From Bifidobacterium aesculapii (GTDB lineage: Bacteria; Actinomycetota; Actinomycetes; Actinomycetales; Bifidobacteriaceae), in the NCBI RefSeq assembly GCF_001417815.1, contig NZ_BCFK01000031.1, positions 1 to 64,000 of the forward strand: DNA of 64,000 bases. The letters run 5' to 3'. A program made the position numbers and the translations under genes. Under the pieces are notes generated by a model. That model ran no database searches and had not been told where the DNA came from. It saw only the letters and a list, made by a program, of their open reading frames with translations. This document shows, one piece after another, positions 16,330-25,683 of this stretch; position 1 is the first letter of the stretch; every line of letters begins with the position of its first letter.

Positions 16330-17160
16330 ATGAGCATGCCGCTCGACCTCTACGTGATCCGCCACGGCGAATCCGAGGCGAACATCATCGTCCAGGCGGG
16401 AGACCGCGGCGACAATTCGCTCTACACGCAGGACAACGTCACCGTCCCCGACCGGTCCTGGCGCCTCACCGCCACCGGACGCAAGCAGGCCGACTGCATC
16501 GGCCGGTGGCTCGTCGGCCAGCAGCAGCTGTTCGACCGCTACCTCGTCTCCCCGTACGTGCGCACCCGCGAGACCGCGGCCACCATGGCCCTGCCGAAGG
16601 CGAAATGGGAGGAGAACCGCGTCATCCGCGAACGCTCCTGGGGAGAGATCAACACCATCACCAAGGACGAGTTCAAGACCAACTACGCGCGCAACTGGAT
16701 GTTCAAGAACACGGACCCGCTGTACTGGCGGCCGCCGGCGGGCGAATCCATCGCCGACGTCGCCGAGGACCGCGTGCACAACGTGCTGAACTCGCTGTCG
16801 CGCAAATCCGACCTCGGCAGCGTGGTCATGGTCTCCCACGGCGATTTCATGCTCGCGCTGATGCTCACCCTCGAAGACCTTTCGGACGAGGAGTTCCTGC
16901 ACCGCGCCGCATCCCCGGACTGGGCGATCACCAACTGCACCTGCCTGCACTACACGCGCCGTGATCCGGAGACCGGGCGCACCGCCAAGCGCATGCACTG
17001 GGAGCAGACCGCGCGCCCCGTCCTCAACGGGGAGACCGGCAAGTGGGAGATGAAGGTCGATCCGTGGCGCGAGTTCAAGCGCCCGTACCTGTCGAACGGC
17101 GATCTGGTCGACGTGGTGCATGCGGTCGACCCGCATCTGCTCGACTACTACGGCAAGTGA
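16330..17160 (+). CDS. Histidine phosphatase family protein
   Basis: 276 residues with the phosphoglycerate mutase-like signature RHGESEAN at residues 11-18 (phospho-accepting H12). A second basic motif is SPYVRTRETA near residue 77, and the C-terminal catalytic histidine is in VSHGDF near residue 176. A long C-terminal part with HWEQTARPV and conserved Trp/Tyr residues sets it apart from glycolytic mutases. It is more likely a phosphatase acting on sugars, nucleotides or proteins. AGAGGGGAAA precedes ATG 16330. It is separated by 170 bp from the downstream permease, which has its own leader. Confidence 0.82.
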   Translation: MSMPLDLYVIRHGESEANIIVQAGDRGDNSLYTQDNVTVPDRSWRLTATGRKQADCIGRWLVGQQQLFDRYLVSPYVRTRETAATMALPKAKWEENRVIRERSWGEINTITKDEFKTNYARNWMFKNTDPLYWRPPAGESIADVAEDRVHNVLNSLSRKSDLGSVVMVSHGDFMLALMLTLEDLSDEEFLHRAASPDWAITNCTCLHYTRRDPETGRTAKRMHWEQTARPVLNGETGKWEMKVDPWREFKRPYLSNGDLVDVVHAVDPHLLDYYGK

Positions 17161-17330
17161 CGGGCGGTTCTCCGGCATGCTGCGCGGTGCCGCGGCATGG
17201 GCTCGCGGCATGCCGAAGAACCCCGTGACACCGGTTCGGAACGTGCGGCGCATGCGAAGCGGCTACAATGGCTTCGACTCGCGGGGATGAGGTATGCCCC
17301 GCGGCGGAGAGAAGCTAAGGAGAGCCGCTT

Positions 17331-18638
17331 ATGAGCGAACCCAAAGCCAAAGGCAACATCTTCACATGGCAGCTGCACGGTGACGGCAAGACGCTTGCCC
17401 CGGGAGAGGTCGTCGAACCGGACGAGCGCCTGACATGGGCGCGTACGGCCGGCATCGGCGCGCAGCACGTCATCGCCATGTTCGGCGCGACGTTCCTCGT
17501 GCCGATCCTGACCGGATTCGACCCGTCGACCACGTTGTTCTTCACCGCCATGTCGACGGCGCTGTTCCTGCTCATCAACAGGAACGTGCTGCCCAGCTAT
17601 CTCGGTTCGTCGTTCGGCTTCATCGCGCCGATCACGGCCGTCACCAGCGCGCATAAGGGCATCGCGGTCGCCAGCTTCGGCATCATGGTCACCGGCCTGC
17701 TGCTGGCCCTGATCGGCGTGCTCGTGCATTATGCGGGCGCCAAGTGGATCGACATCATCATGCCGCCCGTCGTCAACGGCGCCATCGTCGCGATCATCGG
17801 CTTCAACCTGGCGCCGAGCGTGTGGAACAACTTCCAGGCGGCTCCCGACACCGCCATCGTGACGCTGCTGGCCGTGCTGCTCATCGCGGTGCTGTTCAAG
17901 GGCCTGCTCGGCCGACTCAACATCCTGCTCGGCGTGATCGTCGGCTACGCGTACGCGTGCTTCCGCGGCCAGGTGGACTTCTCCGCCATCGGCGAGGCCG
18001 CCTGGGTCGGTCTGCCGCACTTCCACACCCCGCAGGTCGATTTCACCATCCTGCCGATGTTCCTGCCCGTCGTGCTCGTGCTCGTCGCCGAGAACGTCGG
18101 CCATGTGAAGTCCGTCGCGCAGATGACCGGCCGCGACTACGACGACCAGATGGGCACCGCCCTGCTCGCCGACGGCCTCGGCACGACGCTCGCCGGTTTC
18201 GGCGGCGGTTCCGGCACCACCACGTACGGCGAGAACATCGGCGTGATGGCCGCCACCAAGGTGTATTCGACCGCCGCCTACTGGTGCGCGGCCGGATTCG
18301 CGCTGATCCTGTCGCTGTGCCCGAAGTTCGGCGCCATCATCAACACGATCCCCGCCGGCGTGCTCGGCGGCGTCACCACGCTGCTCTACGGCATGATCGG
18401 CATGATCGGCATCCGCATCTGGGTGGAGAACAAGGTCAACTTCGACAAGCCGCTCAACATCATGGTCGCCGCCATCACGATGATCATCGCGATCGGACAG
18501 TTCGCGTTCACCGTCAACGGCATCTCGTTCAACGGCATCGCCATCGGCACGATCGTCATCCTCGTCGCCTACCACGGCCTCAAGGCCATCGGCAAGGCCA
18601 CCGGCACCATCGAGAAAAACGATCCGGACATCCTATAA
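17331..18638 (+). CDS. Nucleobase:cation symporter (uracil/xanthine permease)
   Basis: 435 residues of the NCS2 family. There are about 14 membrane segments. The motif AENVGHVKSV near residue 255 matches the substrate-site signature of uracil-type members, which carry a glutamate here, and GGGSGTTTYGENIG lies near residue 288. It imports uracil or a related base with protons. ATG 17331 follows AAGGAG at 17318-17323. Upstream 17161-17330 is a leader of about 170 bp with a TACAAT box near 17262; no riboswitch was recognised in it. Confidence 0.88.
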   Translation: MSEPKAKGNIFTWQLHGDGKTLAPGEVVEPDERLTWARTAGIGAQHVIAMFGATFLVPILTGFDPSTTLFFTAMSTALFLLINRNVLPSYLGSSFGFIAPITAVTSAHKGIAVASFGIMVTGLLLALIGVLVHYAGAKWIDIIMPPVVNGAIVAIIGFNLAPSVWNNFQAAPDTAIVTLLAVLLIAVLFKGLLGRLNILLGVIVGYAYACFRGQVDFSAIGEAAWVGLPHFHTPQVDFTILPMFLPVVLVLVAENVGHVKSVAQMTGRDYDDQMGTALLADGLGTTLAGFGGGSGTTTYGENIGVMAATKVYSTAAYWCAAGFALILSLCPKFGAIINTIPAGVLGGVTTLLYGMIGMIGIRIWVENKVNFDKPLNIMVAAITMIIAIGQFAFTVNGISFNGIAIGTIVILVAYHGLKAIGKATGTIEKNDPDIL

Positions 18639-18640
18639 CC

Positions 18641-18780
18641 CATAACCCGACCATACCCGGTCATACCCGGTCATACCCGGCGCCATCCATTCCCATGGTG
18701 CGGTGAAATCCCCATGGTGCGGTAGGCCCAAACGGCGGAATTCCGCCGAAATGGAGAAACGCCCTTACCGCACCATGGGG
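18641..18780. repeat. Tandem and nested inverted repeats
   Basis: Begins with about 3.5 copies of a 10-bp unit CATACCCGGT. Three copies of CCATGGTGCGGT follow, two direct (about 18693 and 18713) and one inverted. The outer pair CCCCATGGTGCGGTA (18710-18724) / TACCGCACCATGGGG (18766-18780) is perfect over 15 bp. It encloses a second perfect palindrome CGGCGGAATTCCGCCG (18733-18748). It can fold as a stem with an inner hairpin and lies between a permease and an SDR gene. Confidence 0.7.
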
Positions 18781-18857
18781 ATTGCGCGTATTGCGGGGCG
18801 CGTCTGGCCGATCCGATAGCCTGATGCCGCACGGACACGCCACATAAGGAGGTCATC

Positions 18858-19571
18858 ATGGCGGATGCAACGAACGGCAAGCGGATCGCGATCGTCACCG
18901 GAAGCGCCCTCGGACTCGGCTTCGAGCTGACCCGTCGCCTTATCGACGCGGGCTGGTTTGTGGCCGGCGTCGACTTCAACGCCGAACGCCAGGCGGAACT
19001 CGCCGAGACTTTCGGCGCCGACTCGTATCAGGCGTTCGTCGGCGACGTGTCCGACGAGGCGTTCGTGAACGACGCCATCGCACGGATCGCGGACCTCGGC
19101 CACATCGACCTGCTCATCAACAACGCCGGCCAGCCGTCCTTCAAGACGCCCACCGCATACGAGGCCGCCGACGTGGACAAGTGTCTCAAGGGACTCAAGG
19201 GCATGATCCTGTGGTCCGTCGCCACGCTCAAGGCGGACGGCGAGCAGGACCTCAAGATCGCCAACGTGATGAGCACCGCGGCCACGCGCGGCAACGCGAA
19301 CGAATCCGTGTACTGCGCCACCAAGTGGGGGGAGAAGGGCTACACGCAAAGTCTGAAGGCCGCGTACAAGGGTACGAGCGTGAAGGTCGTCGGCGTGTAC
19401 CCCGGCGGCATCGACACCGCCTTCTACCGCGACAGCCACGACTACGTGTCCGAGGAGAAGCAGCACACGTTCATGGATCCCGGCCAGCTCGCCGACGTGA
19501 TCCTGTTCAACCTCGTCAACGCGGCGAACCTCACCGTCTCCGACATCCTCATCGAACGCAACTACGTGTGA
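18858..19571 (+). CDS. Short-chain dehydrogenase/reductase
   Basis: 237 residues, complete classical SDR. The cofactor motif TGSALGLG is at about residues 14-21, NNAG at about 88-91, the catalytic serine in VMSTAAT, and the YCATK motif has Y152 and K156. An aspartate after the second strand (GVDFN) suggests NAD preference. The substrate is unknown. AAGGAGG at 18846-18852 precedes ATG 18858. Unlike the SDR at the left edge of the window this copy is intact, and the two are not close homologues by eye. Confidence 0.88.
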   Translation: MADATNGKRIAIVTGSALGLGFELTRRLIDAGWFVAGVDFNAERQAELAETFGADSYQAFVGDVSDEAFVNDAIARIADLGHIDLLINNAGQPSFKTPTAYEAADVDKCLKGLKGMILWSVATLKADGEQDLKIANVMSTAATRGNANESVYCATKWGEKGYTQSLKAAYKGTSVKVVGVYPGGIDTAFYRDSHDYVSEEKQHTFMDPGQLADVILFNLVNAANLTVSDILIERNYV

Positions 19572-19769
19572 CGTCGCGCCGCGCACGGCGGAACCGTGGG
19601 GCGTGGAGGCCGTACCGGGCCGCCGCGCCCCACGCGTGTCCGATATGCGCCGGACCGGCCAGGACAAGGCGGCGTCGAGGGCGCGAAAGGACGCAAAGTA
19701 TCGGCCTTACGCTAATGTTGCATGGTTTGCGCAAACCGCGCATCATTCCTTATGACATGAAAGGCCGCT

Positions 19770-21704
19770 GTGCCAGATACCACTTTTTCCGCGCCCGTCG
19801 TCGAGACGCGCGCGCCATCCTTCTACGAGCTCGGCGTTCCCGAGCCGTTGTGCCGCGTGCTTGACGCCGACGGCAAGACCGAGGCGTTCCCCATCCAGGC
19901 CGACACGCTTCCCGACTCGCTGGCCGGACGCGACATCCTCGGCCGCGGGCGCACCGGCTCCGGCAAGACCCTCGCATTCTGCATCCCGCTCGCCGCGCGC
20001 CTGTGCGAGGCGGCCTGGGATCCCGGCATGTCCATGGCCGAGTTCCGCCGCAACGTCAAGCATGTGCGCCGCCTGCGCCTCGCCGAACGTGAGGAGCACG
20101 GCTTCCTGCCGCATCCGCGCGGGCTCATCCTCGCGCCGACGCGCGAGCTCGCCAACCAGATCAACGACGTGCTCGTGCCGCTCGCCCAGATGGCCGGCAT
20201 GACCACCACCACCGTGTACGGCGGCGTGAAGCAGAACCGTCAGGTACGCGACCTCCAGTCGGGCGCCGATGTCGTCGTCGCATGCCCCGGCCGGTTGGAG
20301 GACCTGCTTCGTCAGAAGCGTCTGACGCTTTCCGACGTGAAGGTCGTCGTGATGGACGAGGCGGACGAGATGGCGGACATGGGCTTCCTGCCGCCGGTGC
20401 GCCGCATCCTCGCCCAGATCCCCAGGGAATCGCAGCACATGCTGTTCTCCGCGACGTTGGACCACGGCGTCGACGCGCTGGTGCGCGAGTTCCTCCACGA
20501 GCCGAAGACGCACAGCGTGGACGCTCCCGAAGCCGTGGTCGACACGATGACGCAGCACGTGTTCGAGGTCCCCAAGGACGACAAGTTCGAGGTGGTGCGC
20601 CAGCTGGCCTCCGGCAAGAGCCGGCGCATCCTGTTCACACGCACCAAATACCAGGCGAAGAAGCTCGCGAAGAGCCTGACCAACAGCGGCGTGCCCGCGG
20701 CGCAGCTGCACGGCAACCTCAACCAGAACCAGCGCGACCGCAACCTCGCCGCGTTCGAGAACGGCGACGTGAACGTGATGGTGGCCACCGACGTGGCGGC
20801 GCGCGGCATCGACGTGAGCGACGTCGAGCTGGTCGTGCAGGTCGATCCGCCGGACGATCCGAAATCGTTCGTGCACCGTTCCGGCCGTACGGCGCGCGCC
20901 GGCCATTCCGGCGATGTGGTCACGCTGGTGCTGCCCGCCCAGCGCCGTGAGGCCAGGCGCATGTTCAAGGCCGCGGGCATCGACGCGAAACCCGTCCAGG
21001 TGCGCCACGATTCCCCCGAAGTGCAGGCGCTGGTGGGGGAGCGCGCCGCCATCGTCAAGGACTGGAGCCTCGAAGATTCCCAGCCCGCAGGCAATCCGCG
21101 CCGGCGGAAGGCCGCGAACGGCGAGGGCCGTTCCGGCGTGGGCCGCCGTACGGGCGGCGGCGTGGTCGTCGCCACGGCAGAGAGCCACGACGACGTGCAG
21201 GAGTCGGACGTGCGATCCGCCGCCCGCGCGCGGCGGCAGGATTCCCGTCGTGCCGACTCTGCGGCGCGTGGAACCGGTTCGTCCCGTGACTCCGAGCCGC
21301 GTCGCGAGCGCCGCAGGCCGAACCGCATGGAACGTCGCGCCGGCATGCGCGACGTGGAGGCGGAACGCCGGGAACGCAGGTTCGAGACGGATGGCGCGCG
21401 GCAGGCGCGTCGCGCGGAACGCCGAAGCGCCGAGGACGCGAACCACGGCGGAACCCGCGACGACGACCGCAATGGAAACCGCAACGGCAACCGCACGCGA
21501 CGGGGCTCCGACCGCAACCGCGGGCCCGTGGAAGGCAACGGCGGCAAGCGAATCCACCGCAGGAACGAGAACCGTATCGTGCAGGACGAACGTTCGGAGG
21601 CCGCCAAGCGGCATGACCGCCGCATGATCGCGAAATACGGTTCCGCGCAGGGGCCTGCCCGCCGTCGCGCGAATCGCGGCAACACCCCCTTCCGCCACCG
21701 CTGA
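19770..21704 (+). CDS. DEAD-box ATP-dependent RNA helicase
   Basis: 644 residues. Motifs appear in order: Q motif (FPIQADTLP), Walker A GRTGSGKT, Ia PTRELA, II DEAD, III SAT, IV-V (HGNLNQNQRDR, ATDVAARGID), and VI HRSGRTARAG. The last 230 residues are a strongly Arg-rich, low-complexity tail, probably RNA-binding. It remodels RNA in ribosome assembly or mRNA decay. The start is GTG 19770 with GAAAGG ten bases upstream. A bidirectional hairpin terminator separates it from the convergent GH13 gene. Confidence 0.92.
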   Translation: MPDTTFSAPVVETRAPSFYELGVPEPLCRVLDADGKTEAFPIQADTLPDSLAGRDILGRGRTGSGKTLAFCIPLAARLCEAAWDPGMSMAEFRRNVKHVRRLRLAEREEHGFLPHPRGLILAPTRELANQINDVLVPLAQMAGMTTTTVYGGVKQNRQVRDLQSGADVVVACPGRLEDLLRQKRLTLSDVKVVVMDEADEMADMGFLPPVRRILAQIPRESQHMLFSATLDHGVDALVREFLHEPKTHSVDAPEAVVDTMTQHVFEVPKDDKFEVVRQLASGKSRRILFTRTKYQAKKLAKSLTNSGVPAAQLHGNLNQNQRDRNLAAFENGDVNVMVATDVAARGIDVSDVELVVQVDPPDDPKSFVHRSGRTARAGHSGDVVTLVLPAQRREARRMFKAAGIDAKPVQVRHDSPEVQALVGERAAIVKDWSLEDSQPAGNPRRRKAANGEGRSGVGRRTGGGVVVATAESHDDVQESDVRSAARARRQDSRRADSAARGTGSSRDSEPRRERRRPNRMERRAGMRDVEAERRERRFETDGARQARRAERRSAEDANHGGTRDDDRNGNRNGNRTRRGSDRNRGPVEGNGGKRIHRRNENRIVQDERSEAAKRHDRRMIAKYGSAQGPARRRANRGNTPFRHR

Positions 21705-21718
21705 CCGTCATCTTCCGC

Positions 21719-21762
21719 GGCCCGTGCCCGGTACCGGCATTGACCGACACCGGGCACGGGCC
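21719..21762. terminator. Bidirectional terminator hairpin
   Basis: Perfect 14-bp arms GGCCCGTGCCCGGT (21719-21732) / ACCGGGCACGGGCC (21749-21762) between the convergent helicase and GH13 genes, 15 bp after the former and 13 bp after the latter. Confidence 0.75.
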
Positions 21763-21774
21763 AGCGGGCCGCGG

Positions 21775-23064
21775 TCAGTATCGGTAGAGCACGGTGCCGC
21801 CGGCGTCGCTGATGCTGAACGCAGGCTCCCGCTCCACGCTCAGCTCCACGCGCAGATGAGTGTGCCCGTCCGCGGCGACCGAACGGTAGACGAACCGCCT
21901 GTTCTCCAGCACGTCCTTCTCGACGCGCGCATCCAACAGCCACGGGTTGCGCCGTCTCAATGCGATCAGCGCCTGATGCAGCCGGTACATCGGCTCGCCG
22001 AGACGAGACAGCTGCTCCGGCGTGTCGGGGAACTTCGGGCGGATGTCGTCATCGCCGCCGAGACGATCCTCCTTGACGCCGACGTACCCCTGCTCGTCGC
22101 CGTAGTAGATGCTGGGGACGCCTCCGACCGTCATGAGCACGGCCAGCGCGAGGGCGGCCCTGCCCGCCCCTATCTCCGAGACGATGCGGGTCACGTCGTG
22201 GTTGCCGATGAACGTCTGGGGGATGAACGTGTCGAGGAACGCGTTGTGGCGGGTGAGGTTCCAGTCGAGTTCGAAGAAGTTGTCGGACTGCAGCGCGTGA
22301 CGTATGGACTTCCACAGTTCGTACTGCGTCACCGAATCCATCGTGGAATCGGCGACGATGCGCGGGTAGTCGCCGTGGATGACCTCGCCGAACACCCAGG
22401 AATACGGGTGCGCGGACATGACCTGCGGCAACGTCCGCGCCCAGAACGGCGCGGGCACCGCATAGGCGGCGTCGAGTCTCCATCCGGAGGCGCCGCGGTC
22501 GAGCCAATGGTTCATCACGTTCGCCACATAGGCCACGGTCGCGTCCGAGGTGTGGTCGAGGTCGACGAGATCGCCGTGGCCTTCGAACACGTCAAGCGTC
22601 GGAGCGCCTTCCCCGTCCGTTCCGGCCTTGACGAGACCATGCCACGGATTCTCCTGCGGCGCGAGTGTTCCGGACGCTTCGTCAAGGGCCGCCTGGACCG
22701 CGGGATGACGGCGGGAGACGTGGTTGAACACGCCGTCGAGCACCACCGAAAAGCCCATGTCGCGGCAGGCTGCGATGAGACGGTCGAACGCCGCGTCGCC
22801 GCCGAGACGCACGTCGACGTGCATGTGGTCCAACGTATCGTACCCGTGCGAGGCGGATTCGAAGATCGGGCCGAGCAGTAGCCCGGACGCGCCGAGGTCG
22901 CGCATGTACGGCAGCCATTCGATGATCGAGTCGAGACCGCGCCCGTGGAATTCGCGGCGGCCCTGGGGGCGGATGTCCGCTCCGCAGAATCCCAGCGGGT
23001 ACACGTGCCAGAACACGCCGTACCGTACCCAATCGGGGAGCGTCTTCGCGTTTCGCGTGGTCAT
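21775..23064 (-). CDS. Glycoside hydrolase family 13 (alpha-amylase-like)
   Basis: 429 residues. GH13 conserved regions are present: DGVFNHVS (region I), GWRLDAAY with the nucleophile aspartate (II), FGEVIHGDY with the acid/base glutamate (III), and FIGNHDVTR (IV). There is no signal peptide, so it acts in the cytoplasm on imported malto-oligosaccharides or related alpha-glucosides. Its short length and compact C-terminal domain resemble cytoplasmic alpha-glucosidase/amylase-like enzymes of bifidobacteria. AGGAGG at 23071-23076 selects ATG 23064 over longer upstream readings. It is divergent from holA. Confidence 0.88.
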   Translation of the reverse strand: MTTRNAKTLPDWVRYGVFWHVYPLGFCGADIRPQGRREFHGRGLDSIIEWLPYMRDLGASGLLLGPIFESASHGYDTLDHMHVDVRLGGDAAFDRLIAACRDMGFSVVLDGVFNHVSRRHPAVQAALDEASGTLAPQENPWHGLVKAGTDGEGAPTLDVFEGHGDLVDLDHTSDATVAYVANVMNHWLDRGASGWRLDAAYAVPAPFWARTLPQVMSAHPYSWVFGEVIHGDYPRIVADSTMDSVTQYELWKSIRHALQSDNFFELDWNLTRHNAFLDTFIPQTFIGNHDVTRIVSEIGAGRAALALAVLMTVGGVPSIYYGDEQGYVGVKEDRLGGDDDIRPKFPDTPEQLSRLGEPMYRLHQALIALRRRNPWLLDARVEKDVLENRRFVYRSVAADGHTHLRVELSVEREPAFSISDAGGTVLYRY

Positions 23065-23256
23065 CGGGAACCTCCTGTCCTGTTCGCTTCGACCGACGCG
23101 CGCCGCCCGAAGCATGTCGACGACGTGTCTATTTTCGCATGCTCCGCCCGGAGCGATGGCCGGGACGCGCCGGGCCGTCACGCAGCGCCGCCCCGGCCGC
23201 GTCCCCGTCTATGGACTTGGCCGGCGTTGTCCAGCGGATGTGGGGTGATGGGGGTC

Positions 23257-24225
23257 ATGGCAAGACAGTCTGGGAATGCGCCGGTGATCGTCGTATGCGG
23301 GGGAGACCCGTATCTGAACGGCGAGATGGCGCGCGAACAATGCGACGAGGCGCTTGCGCGCAGGCCGGACGCGGAATTCGTCGAACTGGATGCGGCGGCG
23401 ACGGGCCGCTACGCGTTCGACGAGGCGGTGAGCCCGTCGCTGCTCGCCGACGTGTCCGTCGTGCGCGTCGACAACCTCCAATCGGCCGATGACGGGCTCG
23501 CCGACGCCATCGCCGACTACTGCCGTCAATCCGCCGACGATCCGACGGGATCCAGCGTCGTCATCTGCCGTCATGAGGGAGGGCAGAAAGGCAAGCGCGC
23601 GCTCGACGGCATCCTGCGTGCGGGGGCGTGCAAGGTTGAGGTCCCCGATCTGAAGAAGCCCGAAGCGAAACTCAACTACGTGGTGCAGCGTTTCGAACGG
23701 CAGGGCCGCCGCGTCGACCCCATCGCCGCCCAACGGCTCGTCGACGTGCTCGGCGGCGACGTCGGCGAACTCACCGCCATGTGCGGCCAATTGTGCTTCG
23801 ACTTCGACGACGATCCCATCGGGCTCGACCGGGTCGACCAGTACCTCACCGCCAACGCCCAGGTCACCGGATTCAACGTCGCGGACGCGGCCATGGCCGG
23901 CGACGCGGCTGACGCCATCGTCAAGATGCGGGCCGCCGTCGAGCAGGGCGTCGAGCCGGTCGCGCTCATCGGCGCGTTGGCGTCGAAACTGCGCGACGTG
24001 GCGAAGGTCGCCGCGTTCAACGCGGGGACGATCGGCGCCTCGGAACTCGGCATGCCGCCTTGGAGACGCAGATACGTGCGCCTCGGCGGATGGACCACTC
24101 CCGGCATGGCCGCATGCATACGCATGCTCGCATGGGCGGACGAGGAGTGCAAGACGAACGGCGGCGACCCGATGTACGCCCTGGAACGCTGCATCGGTTC
24201 AATCGCGACGAAAGGAAGATCATGA
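23257..24225 (+). CDS. holA: DNA polymerase III delta subunit
   Basis: 322 residues with the HolA three-domain layout. An AAA+-like N-terminal domain (VIVVCGGDPYLNGEMARE) is followed by a middle domain ending near residue 140 (RLVDVLGGDVGELTAMCGQL) and a C-terminal collar domain. Delta opens the beta clamp in the clamp loader. ATG 23257 is used; an in-frame ATG at 23248 would add three residues, and neither has a clearly better ribosome site. The stop overlaps tsaE (ATGA), so holA heads the tsa operon. Confidence 0.9.
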   Translation: MARQSGNAPVIVVCGGDPYLNGEMAREQCDEALARRPDAEFVELDAAATGRYAFDEAVSPSLLADVSVVRVDNLQSADDGLADAIADYCRQSADDPTGSSVVICRHEGGQKGKRALDGILRAGACKVEVPDLKKPEAKLNYVVQRFERQGRRVDPIAAQRLVDVLGGDVGELTAMCGQLCFDFDDDPIGLDRVDQYLTANAQVTGFNVADAAMAGDAADAIVKMRAAVEQGVEPVALIGALASKLRDVAKVAAFNAGTIGASELGMPPWRRRYVRLGGWTTPGMAACIRMLAWADEECKTNGGDPMYALERCIGSIATKGRS

Positions 24226-24806
24226 GCATGGGCACCACACGCGACGCGAATGCGATCACCATCGAGGTGCCGACCGGAGACGCCATGCGCGCGCTCGGGC
24301 GGCGCATTGCCGGACAGGTGCACGGCGGCGACGTGCTGTTGCTGTCCGGCCCGCTCGGCGCGGGCAAGACCACGCTGGCGCAGGGGTTCGGCGAAGGATT
24401 GGGCATCGCGGAGCCCATCGTCTCGCCAACGTTCACCATCGCCCGCGAACTCGATGGACGATTCGCGGACGGCGGCCCCGCGCATCTGGTGCATGTGGAC
24501 GCATACCGTCTCGGCGGATCCGACTATGCGCCGGGGCAGGCCGCGGTCAACCGTCTGCTCGACGAACTCGAATCCCTGGGACTCGACGAGGAGCTCGAGG
24601 ACACCGGCGACGACACCGTCATCCTCATGGAGTGGGGCGAACAGATGGTTGCGGCACTCGCCCCGGAACGGCTTGAGATCCACATCGAACGCCCGACCGA
24701 AGCCGCCGGCGCGCAGGCGGGCCCCGACGACGAGCTCACCAGCGACGGCATGCGCGTCGTCACGCTGGTGCCGGTCGGGCCGCGATGGGAGGGATTCACG
24801 CTCTGA
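24222..24806 (+). CDS. tsaE: tRNA t6A biosynthesis ATPase TsaE
   Basis: 194 residues, P-loop GPLGAGKT (residues 43-50), switch region SPTFTIARE, and WGEQM near the C-terminal half, as in TsaE/YjeE. It binds the TsaB-TsaD complex and hydrolyses ATP during synthesis of threonylcarbamoyladenosine at tRNA position 37. AAAGGAAG sits before ATG 24222. An insertion of about 20 residues (DYAPGQAAVNRLLDELESL) is common in actinobacterial members. Separated by 70 bp from tsaB. Confidence 0.9.
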   Translation: MSMGTTRDANAITIEVPTGDAMRALGRRIAGQVHGGDVLLLSGPLGAGKTTLAQGFGEGLGIAEPIVSPTFTIARELDGRFADGGPAHLVHVDAYRLGGSDYAPGQAAVNRLLDELESLGLDEELEDTGDDTVILMEWGEQMVAALAPERLEIHIERPTEAAGAQAGPDDELTSDGMRVVTLVPVGPRWEGFTL

Positions 24807-24876
24807 ACGCCGCGCGCGGCTCGGTGTACACTCTTACAGGTCCGAAGACCACGAGGATTCCAACGGGGAGGGATGC

Positions 24877-25683
24877 ATGGGCTGCACATTGGTGATCGAC
24901 ACGTCGTACGGGTCGACCGTGGGCGTCGTCGGGAGGGAGCCGATCGTCGAGACCGACTCGCGCACCCACGTCGAACGGCTCCAGCCGAACATCGCGAAGG
25001 CGGTGACGGAGGCGGGGTTCACGCCACGCGACATCGACACGGTGATCGTCGGCACCGGTCCGGCGCCCTTCACCGGCCTGCGCGCAGGTATCGTCACCGC
25101 CAAGGCGCTGGCGTTCGCCACCGGGGCGACGCTCATCGGCCATGACATCCTGCAGCCGCAGGCGCAGTGGAATCTCATCCGCCGTTCGGGCGCCGAAACA
25201 TTGGGAGATCCGGGAACACGCCATGTGCTCACGCTCGCCGTGAACGACGCCAGGCGCCGGCAACTGTACTTCGCGCTGTACGACAGTCCTCTCGGCCGCG
25301 ACGCCGATGGCGCGGCCGAGGCGCGACCGCTCATCGCCATGGACATCGACTACCCGTCGTCGATCGTGGAACGCGTGAACGAGGCCGTACGCGACTACGC
25401 GTCCGGCACGGATCGCGACATCGTCGTCGACGTGATCGGCCATGGCACGGCGAAATACGCCGATGCCCTGCGCGGCATCGAACGCCTCGGCGACATGGAC
25501 GACGCCTCCGTGCTCGACCAGGGCGCACAAGGGCTCTCCATCTTCGCGGCGGACGCCGTGACCGCGCACGGGAACAGCCCCCAGGCGCCCGTCGAACCGC
25601 TGTATCTGCGCCGCCCGGACGCACAGGTGCCCGCACCGCTCAAGCATGTGCTCGGCCACGAGGGCGCGGAAAGGAGGGACTGA
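24877..25683 (+). CDS. tsaB: tRNA t6A biosynthesis protein TsaB
   Basis: 268 residues, ASKHA fold. N-terminal IDTSYGSTVGVV and GTGPAPFTGLRAG motifs are typical of TsaB/YeaZ. It forms a heterodimer with TsaD and recruits TsaE. GGGGAGGG precedes ATG 24877. The TGA overlaps the ATG of rimI (TGATG), indicating translational coupling. Confidence 0.9.
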   Translation: MGCTLVIDTSYGSTVGVVGREPIVETDSRTHVERLQPNIAKAVTEAGFTPRDIDTVIVGTGPAPFTGLRAGIVTAKALAFATGATLIGHDILQPQAQWNLIRRSGAETLGDPGTRHVLTLAVNDARRRQLYFALYDSPLGRDADGAAEARPLIAMDIDYPSSIVERVNEAVRDYASGTDRDIVVDVIGHGTAKYADALRGIERLGDMDDASVLDQGAQGLSIFAADAVTAHGNSPQAPVEPLYLRRPDAQVPAPLKHVLGHEGAERRD

